The notes under the pieces were generated by a model that had not been told where the DNA came from, ran no database searches, and saw nothing but the letters and a program-made list of their open reading frames with translations. From NCBI GenBank assembly GCA_934754735.1, contig CAKVJE010000076.1:1-9370 (forward strand): 9,370 nucleotides of DNA, written 5' to 3'. This DNA is from an uncultured Candidatus Melainabacteria bacterium. Lineage in GTDB: Bacteria > Cyanobacteriota > Vampirovibrionia > Gastranaerophilales > Gastranaerophilaceae. A program made the position numbers and the translations under genes. Positions 1 through 6,477 of the stretch are shown in pieces (the stretch's first letter is position 1; every line of letters starts with the position of its first letter).

Positions 1-1
1 A

Positions 2-2470
2 GACAGACAAGGTAACATTTCAAGAACTGCTAACAAAAACGGTATCGTTTGGATTATCGGTGGTGATGTTTATAACTTACCGGGTGGTTCAAAAGTTCTT
101 GTTGCTGATGAACAAAAAGTTAAAGCTGGTGAAAAATTAGCAGAAACATTAATGATTTCTGAACACGGTGGTGAAGTTCGTTATGCAGAAGATTTAGTTG
201 TAGAAGAAGTTAAATCAGGTAAAAACAAAATTAATAAGATTGTTCAAGGTAAAGAAATTACAATCGTAATTGCTTCTTTGAACCCTGCTAATGCAACTTT
301 CGAGCAAACTAAGAAAGAACAATTATGGACTGTTGACAAGACTGGTGAAAAATATATCGTTAAAGCTCCTGTAGATACAACTGTTGAAAACGGTATGATT
401 ATCGCGGAACTTGTTGATGATGAATGTTCAGTTTCATCTTCAGGTGAAATTAAATATATTGATATAGAAGTTGATGATAATCAAATCGTTACTAACCCAG
501 GTAATATCGTATTTGTTCCGGAAGAAGTTCACCAAGTTAACAAAGATTCTTCATTGAAGATGGTTGACAATGGTACATTCGTAACTGCCGGTACTGAAGT
601 TGTTAAAGATGTTTACTGCCACATTGACGGTATTGTAGAATTCAAAGAATTTAACGATGTTGTTCACGAAGTTACAATCAGACCTGGTGAAGTTCATACT
701 TTACCAAGTATTTCTGAATTAAAAGTTGAAGAAGGAGCTGTTGTTGAAGAAGGTACTGTTATTGCTAAAGGTATCAAGGCAAAAGAAACTTCTATCGTAA
801 CTTTGATGGAAATGGATTTTGATGATTTAGACATTGATGATTTGGATGAAGATATTGATACATCTGCTCTTGAAGAAGAATCATTAGAAGATAAACCTGT
901 TCAAATCTTGGTTAGACCTGTTCAACCAATGTATATTGAACCTAAGGAAGTTTCTATTGAATTCAATACAACAGATGAATCAATCAATATTGTTCCTGTT
1001 ACTCAATTGCAATACAAAGATGGTGCTAGAGTTAGAAACCTTGATGGCGCTACATTAACTAGAACAAGCTTAGTTCTTCAAATGCAAGGTTACTTATCAC
1101 ACTTAAAAGGTATGGTAGAACTTGATGAAAAAGGCGAATTGAAGATTGTTGTTCTTGAAACATTAATCGTACGTCGTGAATTGGAAGGAAATTCTAAGCT
1201 TAATAATTCACTTCAAACTGAATTATTAGTTGCAAACGGTGAAGTTATTGATGCTAAAACTCCAATCGCTAAGACAGAAGTTCTTGCATTAAATGACGGT
1301 GTTGCTTCAATTAAAGGTGATGTTGCAGAATCTAGAAGATTACTTTTGAACTGCGCTAACTTTGAAACAACTGTTGAGACTAAGTCAAAACCTTCAGTTA
1401 AGAAAGGTGATTTCATCAAATTAGATTCAGTTGTAGCTGAATCCGGTGAATTAGCGCCTGTTTCAGGTAAGATTGTTGATGTTACAGCAAAATCAGTTAC
1501 AATCAGAATAGGTCGTCCTTACTTAATCAGCCCAGGTACTATGTTACAGGTTGAAGAAGGTTCTTTGGTACTACGTGGTGATATGCTTGCTACATTGGTA
1601 TTCGAAAGAGAAAAAACAGGCGATATCGTTCAAGGTCTTCCAAGAGTAGAAGAATTGCTTGAAGCTAGAAAACCAAAAGATTGTGCTATTTTAGCAGAAG
1701 CTGATGGTGTTGCAAGAATCGAAATCGAAGATGATGTTCCTAGATTATTCTTGGAAACTGAAGGCGGTTCAAAATCTGAAATCAAGTTTGCAATTGATGC
1801 AAGTATCGTTGTTCAAAACGGTCAAAAGATTAAGAAAGGTCAACCTTTAACAAGTGGTCCTTTGAATCCGCATGACGTAATCAGACTTTGCGGTCCTGAA
1901 GAAGCACAACAATATTTGGTAGACGAAGTTCAACGTGTATACCGTTCACAAGGTGTAGAAATCGCAGATAAACACATTGAAATTATCGTTCGTCAAATGA
2001 CTAAGAAAGTTAAAGTTGTTGATTCTGGTGATACTAACTTACTTCCTGGTGAGTTGGTTGAAGTTCAAACTTTTGAAAATGAAAACAAAGCTGTGAAAGA
2101 ACACGATGGTCAAGAAGCAACTTGTGAATACATGTTGTTAGGTATCACAAAAGCTTCATTGAACACTGAATCATTCATTTCAGCTGCTTCATTCCAAGAA
2201 ACAACAAGAATCTTGACAGAAGCTGCTGTAGACGGTAAGAAAGACTTGTTAAGAGGTTTGAAAGAAAACGTTATTATCGGTCGTTTGATACCAGCAGGTA
2301 CAGGTTTCTATCACTTGTCTTGTGCTAACGAAGAAAGAGATAAAGAAGCTCAAAAACGTGCAGCACAAAGAAATCAAGCACGCAAACCATCTGCAATTTT
2401 GGAAGAAATTGAAGGTATGTTCGGCGCACCTGATTTACTTGTTGGTGATAATAATTCTGAAAATGAATAA
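2..2470 (+). CDS. rpoC2: DNA-directed RNA polymerase subunit beta', C-terminal polypeptide (5'-partial)
   Basis: This is the C-terminal half of the RNA polymerase beta' subunit, encoded separately from rpoC1 as in Cyanobacteria, their non-photosynthetic relatives and plastids. The frame is open from base 2, so the start lies outside the window and 822 residues are visible. The first residues (DRQGN, then VYNLPGG) match the cyanobacterial SI3 insertion, which interrupts the trigger loop. About the first 539 visible residues are SI3-like beta-rich repeats, including a very acidic stretch at 806-892. The conserved core resumes near base 1619 with GDIVQGLPRVEELLEARKPK (second half of the trigger loop and following helix). 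It continues with HDVIRLCGPEEAQQYL, DKHIEIIVRQM, GITKASLNTESFISAASFQE and GRLIPAGTGF, all canonical beta' C-terminal motifs. A tail of about 50 residues follows. The catalytic NADFDGD motif belongs to rpoC1 and is not expected here. Rightward transcription ends at the terminator at 2492-2530. Identification is very secure. Confidence 0.97.
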   Translation, partial: DRQGNISRTANKNGIVWIIGGDVYNLPGGSKVLVADEQKVKAGEKLAETLMISEHGGEVRYAEDLVVEEVKSGKNKINKIVQGKEITIVIASLNPANATFEQTKKEQLWTVDKTGEKYIVKAPVDTTVENGMIIAELVDDECSVSSSGEIKYIDIEVDDNQIVTNPGNIVFVPEEVHQVNKDSSLKMVDNGTFVTAGTEVVKDVYCHIDGIVEFKEFNDVVHEVTIRPGEVHTLPSISELKVEEGAVVEEGTVIAKGIKAKETSIVTLMEMDFDDLDIDDLDEDIDTSALEEESLEDKPVQILVRPVQPMYIEPKEVSIEFNTTDESINIVPVTQLQYKDGARVRNLDGATLTRTSLVLQMQGYLSHLKGMVELDEKGELKIVVLETLIVRRELEGNSKLNNSLQTELLVANGEVIDAKTPIAKTEVLALNDGVASIKGDVAESRRLLLNCANFETTVETKSKPSVKKGDFIKLDSVVAESGELAPVSGKIVDVTAKSVTIRIGRPYLISPGTMLQVEEGSLVLRGDMLATLVFEREKTGDIVQGLPRVEELLEARKPKDCAILAEADGVARIEIEDDVPRLFLETEGGSKSEIKFAIDASIVVQNGQKIKKGQPLTSGPLNPHDVIRLCGPEEAQQYLVDEVQRVYRSQGVEIADKHIEIIVRQMTKKVKVVDSGDTNLLPGELVEVQTFENENKAVKEHDGQEATCEYMLLGITKASLNTESFISAASFQETTRILTEAAVDGKKDLLRGLKENVIIGRLIPAGTGFYHLSCANEERDKEAQKRAAQRNQARKPSAILEEIEGMFGAPDLLVGDNNSENE

Positions 2471-2491
2471 TTTTTTGAATTAGAATAATTG

Positions 2492-2530
2492 AAAACGCGG
2501 ATTAAAGTGAAACTTTAATCCGCGTTTTTT
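2492..2530 (+). terminator. Intrinsic terminator of rpoC2
   Basis: A perfect 17-bp inverted repeat (2492-2508 with 2512-2528) encloses a GAA loop and runs into six T residues. It lies 21 bases after the rpoC2 stop and before the promoter of the next gene, so it should end the rpo transcript. Confidence 0.95.
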
Positions 2531-2533
2531 GTG

Positions 2534-2563
2534 TTAACCTATATATTTATTTTGTTGTATAAT
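2534..2563 (+). promoter_or_regulatory. Sigma-70-type promoter of the radical SAM gene
   Basis: TTAACC (2534-2539), an 18-base spacer and a perfect TATAAT (2558-2563) lie between the rpoC2 terminator and the next start codon. Transcription would start near 2570, leaving a leader of only about 13 bases that holds little more than the GGAG ribosome binding site at 2571-2574. The -35 box matches the consensus at four of six positions. Confidence 0.6.
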
Positions 2564-2582
2564 TTTTATAGGAGAAATAATC

Positions 2583-3209
2583 ATGTACACATTAGTTTAT
2601 TCAATTAACAATGAAAAATCACCAGAAGTAGTTTATATTAATCTTACAAACTCTTGCACAAACTCTTGTATTTTTTGCTTAAGAGAGCAAAAAGATGATG
2701 TGTGCGGTGCAGAAATGTGGCATGATGATAATTATACGTTAGAAGATATTATTAAACAGTTTAAAAAGTTTGATACGCCTAAAGAAGTTGTTTTTTGTGG
2801 TTATGGAGAACCTTTTCTTCGAAAAGAAATGATGAAGGAATTTTGCAAATATTTAAGAAACAATTATCCATATATCAAAATTCGCGTAAATACTAATGGG
2901 CATGCAAATGCTATTTACAAAACTAATGTGGCAGAAGAATTTAAAGATTTGATAGACGCGGTTTCTATAAGTTTAAATGCAGCTTCCGAAGAACAATATG
3001 ACGAAATTTGTAAACCTAAAATTAAAAATGCTTACGAAGAAGTTAAAAATTTTGTTAAAGCTTGTGTAGATGCTGGAATGGACGTTTCAACAAGTATCGT
3101 TACCGGATTTGATAAAATTCACCATATAGATGCTGATGAGTGTGAAAAAATTGCAAAATCTTTAGGTGCAAAGTTTCGCAACAGAGAATTTATCACAAAC
3201 GGATATTAA
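2583..3209 (+). CDS. TatD-linked radical SAM protein
   Basis: This 208-residue protein belongs to the radical SAM superfamily. The CxxxCxxC cluster motif is at C25, C29 and C32, within NSCTNSCIFC, and would ligate a 4Fe-4S cluster that cleaves S-adenosylmethionine. FCGYGEP (residues 71-77) is the glycine-rich SAM-binding element, and NTNGHAN (103-109) and a VSISLNA strand follow. The short length without a C-terminal SPASM domain and the wording of these motifs match the family often encoded beside or fused to TatD nuclease genes. Its substrate is unknown. No tatD gene is seen on either side here: rpoC2 lies upstream and a convergent small gene downstream. The gene has its own promoter, and GGAG sits eight bases before the ATG, supporting this start. 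The stop is three bases from that of the convergent gene. Superfamily placement is secure; the subfamily is a strong inference. Confidence 0.92.
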   Translation: MYTLVYSINNEKSPEVVYINLTNSCTNSCIFCLREQKDDVCGAEMWHDDNYTLEDIIKQFKKFDTPKEVVFCGYGEPFLRKEMMKEFCKYLRNNYPYIKIRVNTNGHANAIYKTNVAEEFKDLIDAVSISLNAASEEQYDEICKPKIKNAYEEVKNFVKACVDAGMDVSTSIVTGFDKIHHIDADECEKIAKSLGAKFRNREFITNGY

Positions 3210-3212
3210 TAG

Positions 3213-3437
3213 CTATTTTAATTCACTCACAAGTTTTAAAGTTTCAATTTGTTTTTCTGATATTACAGAAAGCGCAGAATGAATATTTGAAATGTAATTG
3301 AGTTCTATGTTTAATTCGCAAGCGTCTTTTAAAATATCTATAAGACTGGAATTTGCCGTAATTAAAGCTTCTAATTCACTCCTTTTTGCGGCTAAATCGC
3401 AATTTTCGTCTGCTAAATTAATATAATTTTCTTGCAT
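3213..3437 (-). CDS. Small helical hypothetical protein
   Basis: A 74-residue protein that I do not recognise. The frame is open up to 3479, but I place the start at the internal ATG at 3437 (MQENYINLADEN), because AAAGGG lies five bases upstream of it (3448-3443) and the predicted transcript begins near 3477. The protein is rich in Leu, Ile, Glu and Lys, with no Pro or Gly in its main body, and has a heptad-like pattern from about residue 15 to the end. This suggests two or three amphipathic or coiled-coil helices. There is no signal peptide or membrane segment. It reads toward the radical SAM gene, with stops three bases apart, and diverges from maf. A consensus promoter and an inverted repeat precede it, which makes a real, regulated gene likely. 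A small helical regulator, antitoxin-like or adaptor protein are all possible; no function is assigned. Confidence 0.72.
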   Translation of the reverse strand: MQENYINLADENCDLAAKRSELEALITANSSLIDILKDACELNIELNYISNIHSALSVISEKQIETLKLVSELK

Positions 3438-3470
3438 ACATACCCTTTCTATTGTAAAATACATAGAGAA

Positions 3471-3505
3471 ATAATACAAATTGATTATAAATTAATTTGT
3501 ATTAT
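3471..3505. repeat. 12-bp inverted repeat (possible operator) between divergent genes
   Basis: ATAATACAAATT (3471-3482) is repeated as its exact reverse complement at 3494-3505, with 11 bases between the arms; three more pairs, one of them G-T, can form inside. The centre falls on the -10 box of the minus-strand promoter, a usual position for a repressor site. It is 43 bases from the maf start, so it could affect both genes. No T-run follows on either strand, so it is not a terminator. Confidence 0.55.
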
Positions 3506-3512
3506 CTGTCAA
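3484..3512 (-). promoter_or_regulatory. Consensus sigma-70-type promoter for the small hypothetical gene
   Basis: On the minus strand a perfect TTGACA (3512-3507) is followed, after 17 bases, by a perfect TATAAT (3489-3484). The predicted start is near 3477, giving a leader of about 40 bases to the ATG at 3437. This is the best promoter match in the window. Its -10 box lies inside the inverted repeat at 3471-3505, so a protein bound there would block RNA polymerase. Confidence 0.75.
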
Positions 3513-3547
3513 TATTTTAATAAATTTTCTTATGAGGATATAAACTA

Positions 3548-4111
3548 ATGAAACTTATACTTGCATCAAATTCTCCAAGAAGGAAACAAATTTTAAAAGA
3601 TATGGGATTAGATTTTGAAATAATACCTTCAAACTATGATGAAAAATTATCTGATGATATATTTTCATATGAAAAAATAGAGGATTTGGCAACTCAAAAA
3701 TGTCTAGATGTTGTAAGAAGAGTAAAAGATGGTGAAGTGGTTATTGCTGCTGATACAGTAGTTGTTTTGCATAATAAAATTTTGGGTAAGCCACATTCCA
3801 AAGAAGAAGCTTTTAACATGTTAAAAGCTCTATCGGGTGCAACACACTCTGTTGTGACTGCTATTTGTGGTATTAATACAAAAACAAATCGTGCTGCATT
3901 ATTATCGACAACAAGTTATGTAAGATTTACAGAGTGGACTGATGAGATGATTCATTATTATATAGATGAATTTAATCCGCTTGATAAAGCCGGAAGTTAT
4001 GGAATACAAGAACTTCCTCCAAATTATTTAGATAAATATGAAGGAAGCTTTGAAAATATTGTAGGTTTAGCGCCAGAAAGTGTTGAAGCTGTACTTGATA
4101 GGATTAAATAA
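3548..4111 (+). CDS. maf: Maf family nucleoside triphosphate pyrophosphatase
   Basis: Maf proteins hydrolyse non-canonical or surplus nucleoside triphosphates to the monophosphate and pyrophosphate in the cytoplasm, and have been linked to septum control. At 187 residues this is full length. It opens with the family signature LILASNSPRRKQIL (residues 3-16). It carries AADTVV (68-72, with D69 as the likely catalytic acid), GKPHSKEEAFNMLKALSG (80-97), and DKAGSYGIQ (146-154). The last motif and the YEGSFENIVGL that follows resemble the YhdE-type dTTP/UTP enzymes rather than the YceF-type m7GTP enzymes, so I favour dTTP/UTP pyrophosphatase. GAGG lies ten bases before the ATG, a slightly long spacing. 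No strong promoter was found; TTGTAT (3497) with TAAATT (3521) is only a weak candidate. A weak AT-rich hairpin (4110-4129) without a T-run follows the stop, so no convincing terminator closes the gene. Confidence 0.95.
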   Translation: MKLILASNSPRRKQILKDMGLDFEIIPSNYDEKLSDDIFSYEKIEDLATQKCLDVVRRVKDGEVVIAADTVVVLHNKILGKPHSKEEAFNMLKALSGATHSVVTAICGINTKTNRAALLSTTSYVRFTEWTDEMIHYYIDEFNPLDKAGSYGIQELPPNYLDKYEGSFENIVGLAPESVEAVLDRIK

Positions 4112-4139
4112 AAGAAACCTAGTTCTTTTCGTTCAAGTG

Positions 4140-4324
4140 AAGGGGCAAACGCATGGCACTTTCAATTAATTCACCAGAAAGAGGATGCCGAAGGTGGGAG
4201 GGGGGATTATGAATTTTGAATTTGCTCCGCCTGAATCTCTAAGTTTGACACAGTTTAACTAGAATTTTTACCATCCCCTTATAAAGTAAGGGGCAAAGCG
4301 TACGGTTGTTTGCGTTTGCCCCTT
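4140..4324. repeat. Cluster of a 14-base repeat, one copy inverted
   Basis: AAGGGGCAAACGCA at 4140-4153 recurs as its exact reverse complement at 4311-4324, and in altered form (AAGGGGCAAAGCGTA) at 4288-4302. Outside the perfect arms, GTGA on the left and TCAC on the right are also complementary after a two-base slip, so the ends look like degenerate terminal inverted repeats about 190 bases apart. Between them CCCCTTA (4275-4281) pairs with TAAGGGG (4287-4293). No transposase frame and no clear target-site duplication were found. It may be a miniature element or the debris of nested repeats. Confidence 0.55.
4147..4204 (+). repeat. Dispersed intergenic repeat, copy A
   Basis: This copy shares three ordered blocks with a copy on the opposite strand at 8934-8870: AAACGCAT (4147-4154), TTTCAATT (4160-4167), and a 24-base block at 4181-4204 identical at 21 positions, with the core TGCCGAAGG. 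The block spacings differ (5 and 13 bases here, 16 and 9 there), so the copies have diverged by small indels. It is non-coding: the only ATG-started frame here runs 19 codons. Confidence 0.7.
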
Positions 4325-4667
4325 TTCACGGGAGAGATCGCAGATGTGCTTGAGACTATGTCGAAAGCTATAGATACGGATAGGGGCTTGTCTTTATGAA
4401 TTGCTTCGTCGCAAGTTATAATCGTTACTCTTTGCAATTGTACATGTACAGCAATGACTGAGCGCCAAACATTCCAGCATGTTGTCATTACGAGAAAATG
4501 TTTTAATAGAGAGTATATTTACTTTTGAAAGATTATTGTTAAGTTTTGTAAAAACGAATTTATTTTGTCTCAAACCCAGACCCCGTGCGGGTAGTAGTAG
4601 TAGCTTGTGCGCAATTTTTGAAGACGAGTTGTTTTAATATAAATGTAAAGTGTAGAACATAAAAATA
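4325..4667. other. Non-coding repeat-like intergenic stretch
   Basis: No convincing gene is seen between the repeat cluster and the next ribosome binding site. A minus-strand frame covers part of it but has no ribosome binding site and an amino-acid mix typical of translated repeats. Visible elements are ATTGCTTCGTCGCAAG (4400-4415) and GTCATTACGAG (4484-4494), which resemble the ends of common GTCATTGCGAG/GCTTCGTCGC dispersed repeats; a perfect 12-base palindrome TGTACATGTACA (4439-4450); a CCCG-TG-CGGG hairpin (near 4580); and a GTAGTAGTAGTAG run directly after it. A weak promoter is possible at TTGAAA (4525-4530) with TAAAAA 18 bases on. Confidence 0.4.
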
Positions 4668-4680
4668 AAGGAGTTTAGTT

Positions 4681-4998
4681 ATGAACATTATGTCAAATTT
4701 ATCAACCAAGGCAAAATCAGGAAGTATGGCGATTGCAATAATGGGAGCTGTAGTAGGAGGAACTATAGTAAAAAATTGTGCAGGACAAACCAAACAAACA
4801 CGAACAGAAGCAGAAAATAGAGTGCTTATGAATAAAATCGTAGATGAGCTTAAAAAAGATTCTCTGGAAACAAAGGAAATAAGAGCAAATACTAAAAAAA
4901 TCTTCGAAGCATTGCAAGCGTATAATACACCAATGAAAAAAGATAGTGTATTGCAACAATTTAATGAACAACTTGGTGCAGGAAAAACTGTAAAATAG
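4681..4998 (+). CDS. Small single-pass membrane protein, unknown function
   Basis: A 105-residue protein that I do not recognise. A hydrophobic segment at about residues 15-32 (SMAIAIMGAVVGGTIVKN), with small residues in a GAVVGG pattern, is preceded by lysines, so it is probably one membrane helix with the N-terminus inside, or a signal anchor. No lipobox precedes Cys33. The rest (about 38-82) is charged and Lys/Glu-rich, with a likely coiled-coil helix, followed by a short basic tail. AAGGAG (4668-4673) lies seven bases before the ATG and is one of the best ribosome binding sites in the window; a second in-frame ATG at codon 4 is less well placed. The gene stands alone after a long repeat-rich region and ends at its own hairpin terminator. 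A longer minus-strand frame overlaps it, but it lacks the start signals and would cross the terminator. It could be a lineage-specific envelope protein or a prophage remnant. Confidence 0.78.
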   Translation: MNIMSNLSTKAKSGSMAIAIMGAVVGGTIVKNCAGQTKQTRTEAENRVLMNKIVDELKKDSLETKEIRANTKKIFEALQAYNTPMKKDSVLQQFNEQLGAGKTVK

Positions 4999-5002
4999 AA
5001 AT

Positions 5003-5047
5003 AAAAAAAACAGGTTTGATTATTGATGTCAAACCTGTTTTTTATTT
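5003..5047. terminator. Bidirectional intrinsic terminator between convergent genes
   Basis: CAGGTTTGA (5011-5019) pairs with TCAAACCTG (5029-5037) around a nine-base loop, and the stem is extended by A/T pairs. Six T residues follow on the plus strand and a run of eight A residues (5003-5010) precedes it, which gives a T-run on the minus strand. It can thus end the small membrane-protein transcript from the left and the S1 transcript from the right. Confidence 0.92.
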
Positions 5048-5131
5048 TATACTTTTTGCTCATTTCCTTTCATTGCCGGTACTACTAGCTATGATAATTA
5101 TCTATATAATAAAAATAGTTATTAAAAGGCT

Positions 5132-5166
5132 GGATTTCTCGGTGCTAATCGCACCTCAAAATGACG
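5132..5166. repeat. Possible dispersed repeat fragment with GGTGC hairpin
   Basis: Within the 195-base gene-free stretch before the S1 stop, GGATTTCTCGGTGC, a five-base loop, and GCACCTCAAAATGACG form a small hairpin (GGTGC 5141-5145 with GCACC 5151-5155). The wording is like widespread intergenic repeats of the GGATTTCTCGG...AATGACG kind. There is only one copy here, so the assignment rests on resemblance. Nothing else was recognised between the terminator and the S1 stop codon. Confidence 0.3.
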
Positions 5167-5242
5167 CCTAGTTAGTAGTTTTACGTCACGGACTCAGACA
5201 GTTATGCCTTACAAGAGAGTGGAAGGATGAGGTGAATATTAC

Positions 5243-6301
5243 TTAATTTTCAACTTCAGGCAAACCTAAAGAAATTCTTTTGTCTTTTGGATTAAATTTA
5301 ACGATTTTTGTATTGATTTTATCGCCGGCTTTTAAAATGCAATTATTAGCATTTTGATAATCCACTAATGCTGATTGAGGAAGCAAAGCTTCTACTCCAG
5401 GTAACACTTCAACAAATGCGCCAAAAGCTTTTATTCTTGTAATAATGCCTTCTTTAACATCGCCTTCTTTTAACTCTTCTTCAGCCTTTATCCAAGGATC
5501 CGGTTCTGTATTTTTAAGGCTCAAGCTGATTCTTTGTTTGTTATAATCAACATCAATAATTTCAACATTGATTTCTTGACCAACCTTTAGTAAATCTGTA
5601 GGATGTTCAACCCATTTCCAAGAAATTTGTGAAAGTGGAAGCAAACAATCAACGCCACCGACATTTACAAATGCACCGAAGTCTGTAATTCTAACAACTT
5701 CGCCTTTAACAACTTGACCAACTTCAACTTGCTCAAACACGCTCTTACGTGTTTCTGCCAAATTTGATTCGTAAACTTTTCTGTTTGACAAAATTAAATT
5801 GTTTTGAGATTTATCTAAAGATAAAATTTTAACATCAATTTTATCACCAATATTTGAAATAGTTTCTCTAGCGCAAAGCTGACCTTGTGGAATAAAACCT
5901 TGAACACCTGAAACATCAACCACAACACCGCCTTTTACAATTTGAGAGACTACAACAGAAATTGTTTCATCAGCATCTTTAACTTTTTCTAATTCAGCCC
6001 AAGTATGCGCAAGATGAACTTTTTTGTATGAAAGCAAAAATTTACCATTTTCATCACAATCTTGAGTAATTAGAAATTCATACTCTGTATTTTTTTCTAA
6101 AACATTTTCAACTTTTGCATTTCTATCAGCTGAAACCTCATAACTTGGAACAAAAGCTGAGCTTTTAGAACCAATATCTACAATCGCTCCATTAGATTCG
6201 TAATCACAAACAACACCTTTTACGATATCTCCACGTTTAAAATTGTAATCATACTTTGATAAAAGTGACTCAAAATCACAATCTGAATACTGTTGAACCA
6301 T
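5243..6301 (-). CDS. rpsA: S1 domain RNA-binding protein (30S ribosomal protein S1-like)
   Basis: A 352-residue protein made of four S1 (OB-fold) RNA-binding domains at about residues 22-95, 108-176, 193-264 and 277-347. Domains 3 and 4 have the clearest signature (ITDFGAFVNVGGVDCLLPLSQIS; IKAFGAFVEVLPGVEALLP). Proteins of this type bind mRNA on the small ribosomal subunit and help start translation. The N-terminus (FESLLSKYDYNFKRGDIVKG) closely resembles cyanobacterial S1, which ends after three domains, whereas this one has a fourth. I choose the ATG at 6301 rather than the in-frame ATG at 6328, because AGGAG lies about seven bases before it and the homologous N-terminus begins there. The gene is monocistronic, with its own extended -10 promoter and a shared bidirectional terminator. 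It could also be a non-ribosomal S1 paralogue; calling it rpsA rests on its similarity to the cyanobacterial form. Confidence 0.92.
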   Translation of the reverse strand: MVQQYSDCDFESLLSKYDYNFKRGDIVKGVVCDYESNGAIVDIGSKSSAFVPSYEVSADRNAKVENVLEKNTEYEFLITQDCDENGKFLLSYKKVHLAHTWAELEKVKDADETISVVVSQIVKGGVVVDVSGVQGFIPQGQLCARETISNIGDKIDVKILSLDKSQNNLILSNRKVYESNLAETRKSVFEQVEVGQVVKGEVVRITDFGAFVNVGGVDCLLPLSQISWKWVEHPTDLLKVGQEINVEIIDVDYNKQRISLSLKNTEPDPWIKAEEELKEGDVKEGIITRIKAFGAFVEVLPGVEALLPQSALVDYQNANNCILKAGDKINTKIVKFNPKDKRISLGLPEVEN

Positions 6302-6334
6302 TCGGATTCTCCTTTTTATAATAAACACGAGCTA

Positions 6335-6363
6335 ATTATATCATAGAACGCGATAAACAGCAA
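6335..6363 (-). promoter_or_regulatory. Extended -10 promoter of the S1 gene
   Basis: On the minus strand TTGCTG (6363-6358), a 17-base spacer and a perfect TATAAT (6340-6335) preceded by TGA form an extended -10 promoter. Transcription would start near 6328, about 27 bases before the chosen ATG, and the AGGAG site lies within that leader. This also argues against the ATG at 6328, which would coincide with the transcript start. Confidence 0.7.
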
Positions 6364-6399
6364 TAGGCAATGAAACACAAGCGATTTATACATTATAAT

Positions 6400-6432
6400 A
6401 AAAAAAAGTTTGCCGTTTTGAAAATGGCAAAC
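6400..6432 (-). terminator. Leftward intrinsic terminator
   Basis: GTTTGCC (6408-6414) pairs with GGCAAAC (6426-6432), and the stem continues through a G-T and three T-A pairs to a three-base loop. The eight A residues at 6400-6407 give a U-run only on the minus-strand transcript. It is therefore the likely end of the leftward MATE-permease transcript, or of a short transcript carrying the 13-codon ORF, and insulates the S1 promoter. Confidence 0.9.
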
Positions 6433-6477
6433 ATTAAATAAACACGAGGATATTAAGAGAGAGTATAAAAAGAAACC

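Noticed and set aside
1213..1419. Open minus-strand frame of 68 codons
   Set aside because: It lies wholly inside rpoC2, antisense to a conserved coding region, with no start signals.
3451..3479. TTGTAT-17-TACAAT as promoter of the small minus-strand gene
   Set aside because: Its start would fall inside the ribosome binding site, and the perfect TTGACA-17-TATAAT just upstream explains the gene better.
4110..4129. Terminator after maf
   Set aside because: A 7-bp AT-rich stem around a six-base loop has no T-run after it; too weak to call.
4279..4488. Minus-strand frame of 69 codons in the maf-downstream gap
   Set aside because: It covers the inverted and degenerate repeats, has no ribosome binding site, and has an unstructured composition; it looks like translated repeat DNA.
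4560..5063. Minus-strand frame of 167 codons
   Set aside because: It is antisense to the better-supported small membrane protein, has no start signals, and would read through the bidirectional terminator hairpin.
5132..5190. A decayed copy of the 99-bp unit in the S1-downstream gap
   Set aside because: CCTCAAA and GTAGTTTTACG recall the reverse complement of the unit, but gaps are needed and the match is too short to separate from chance.
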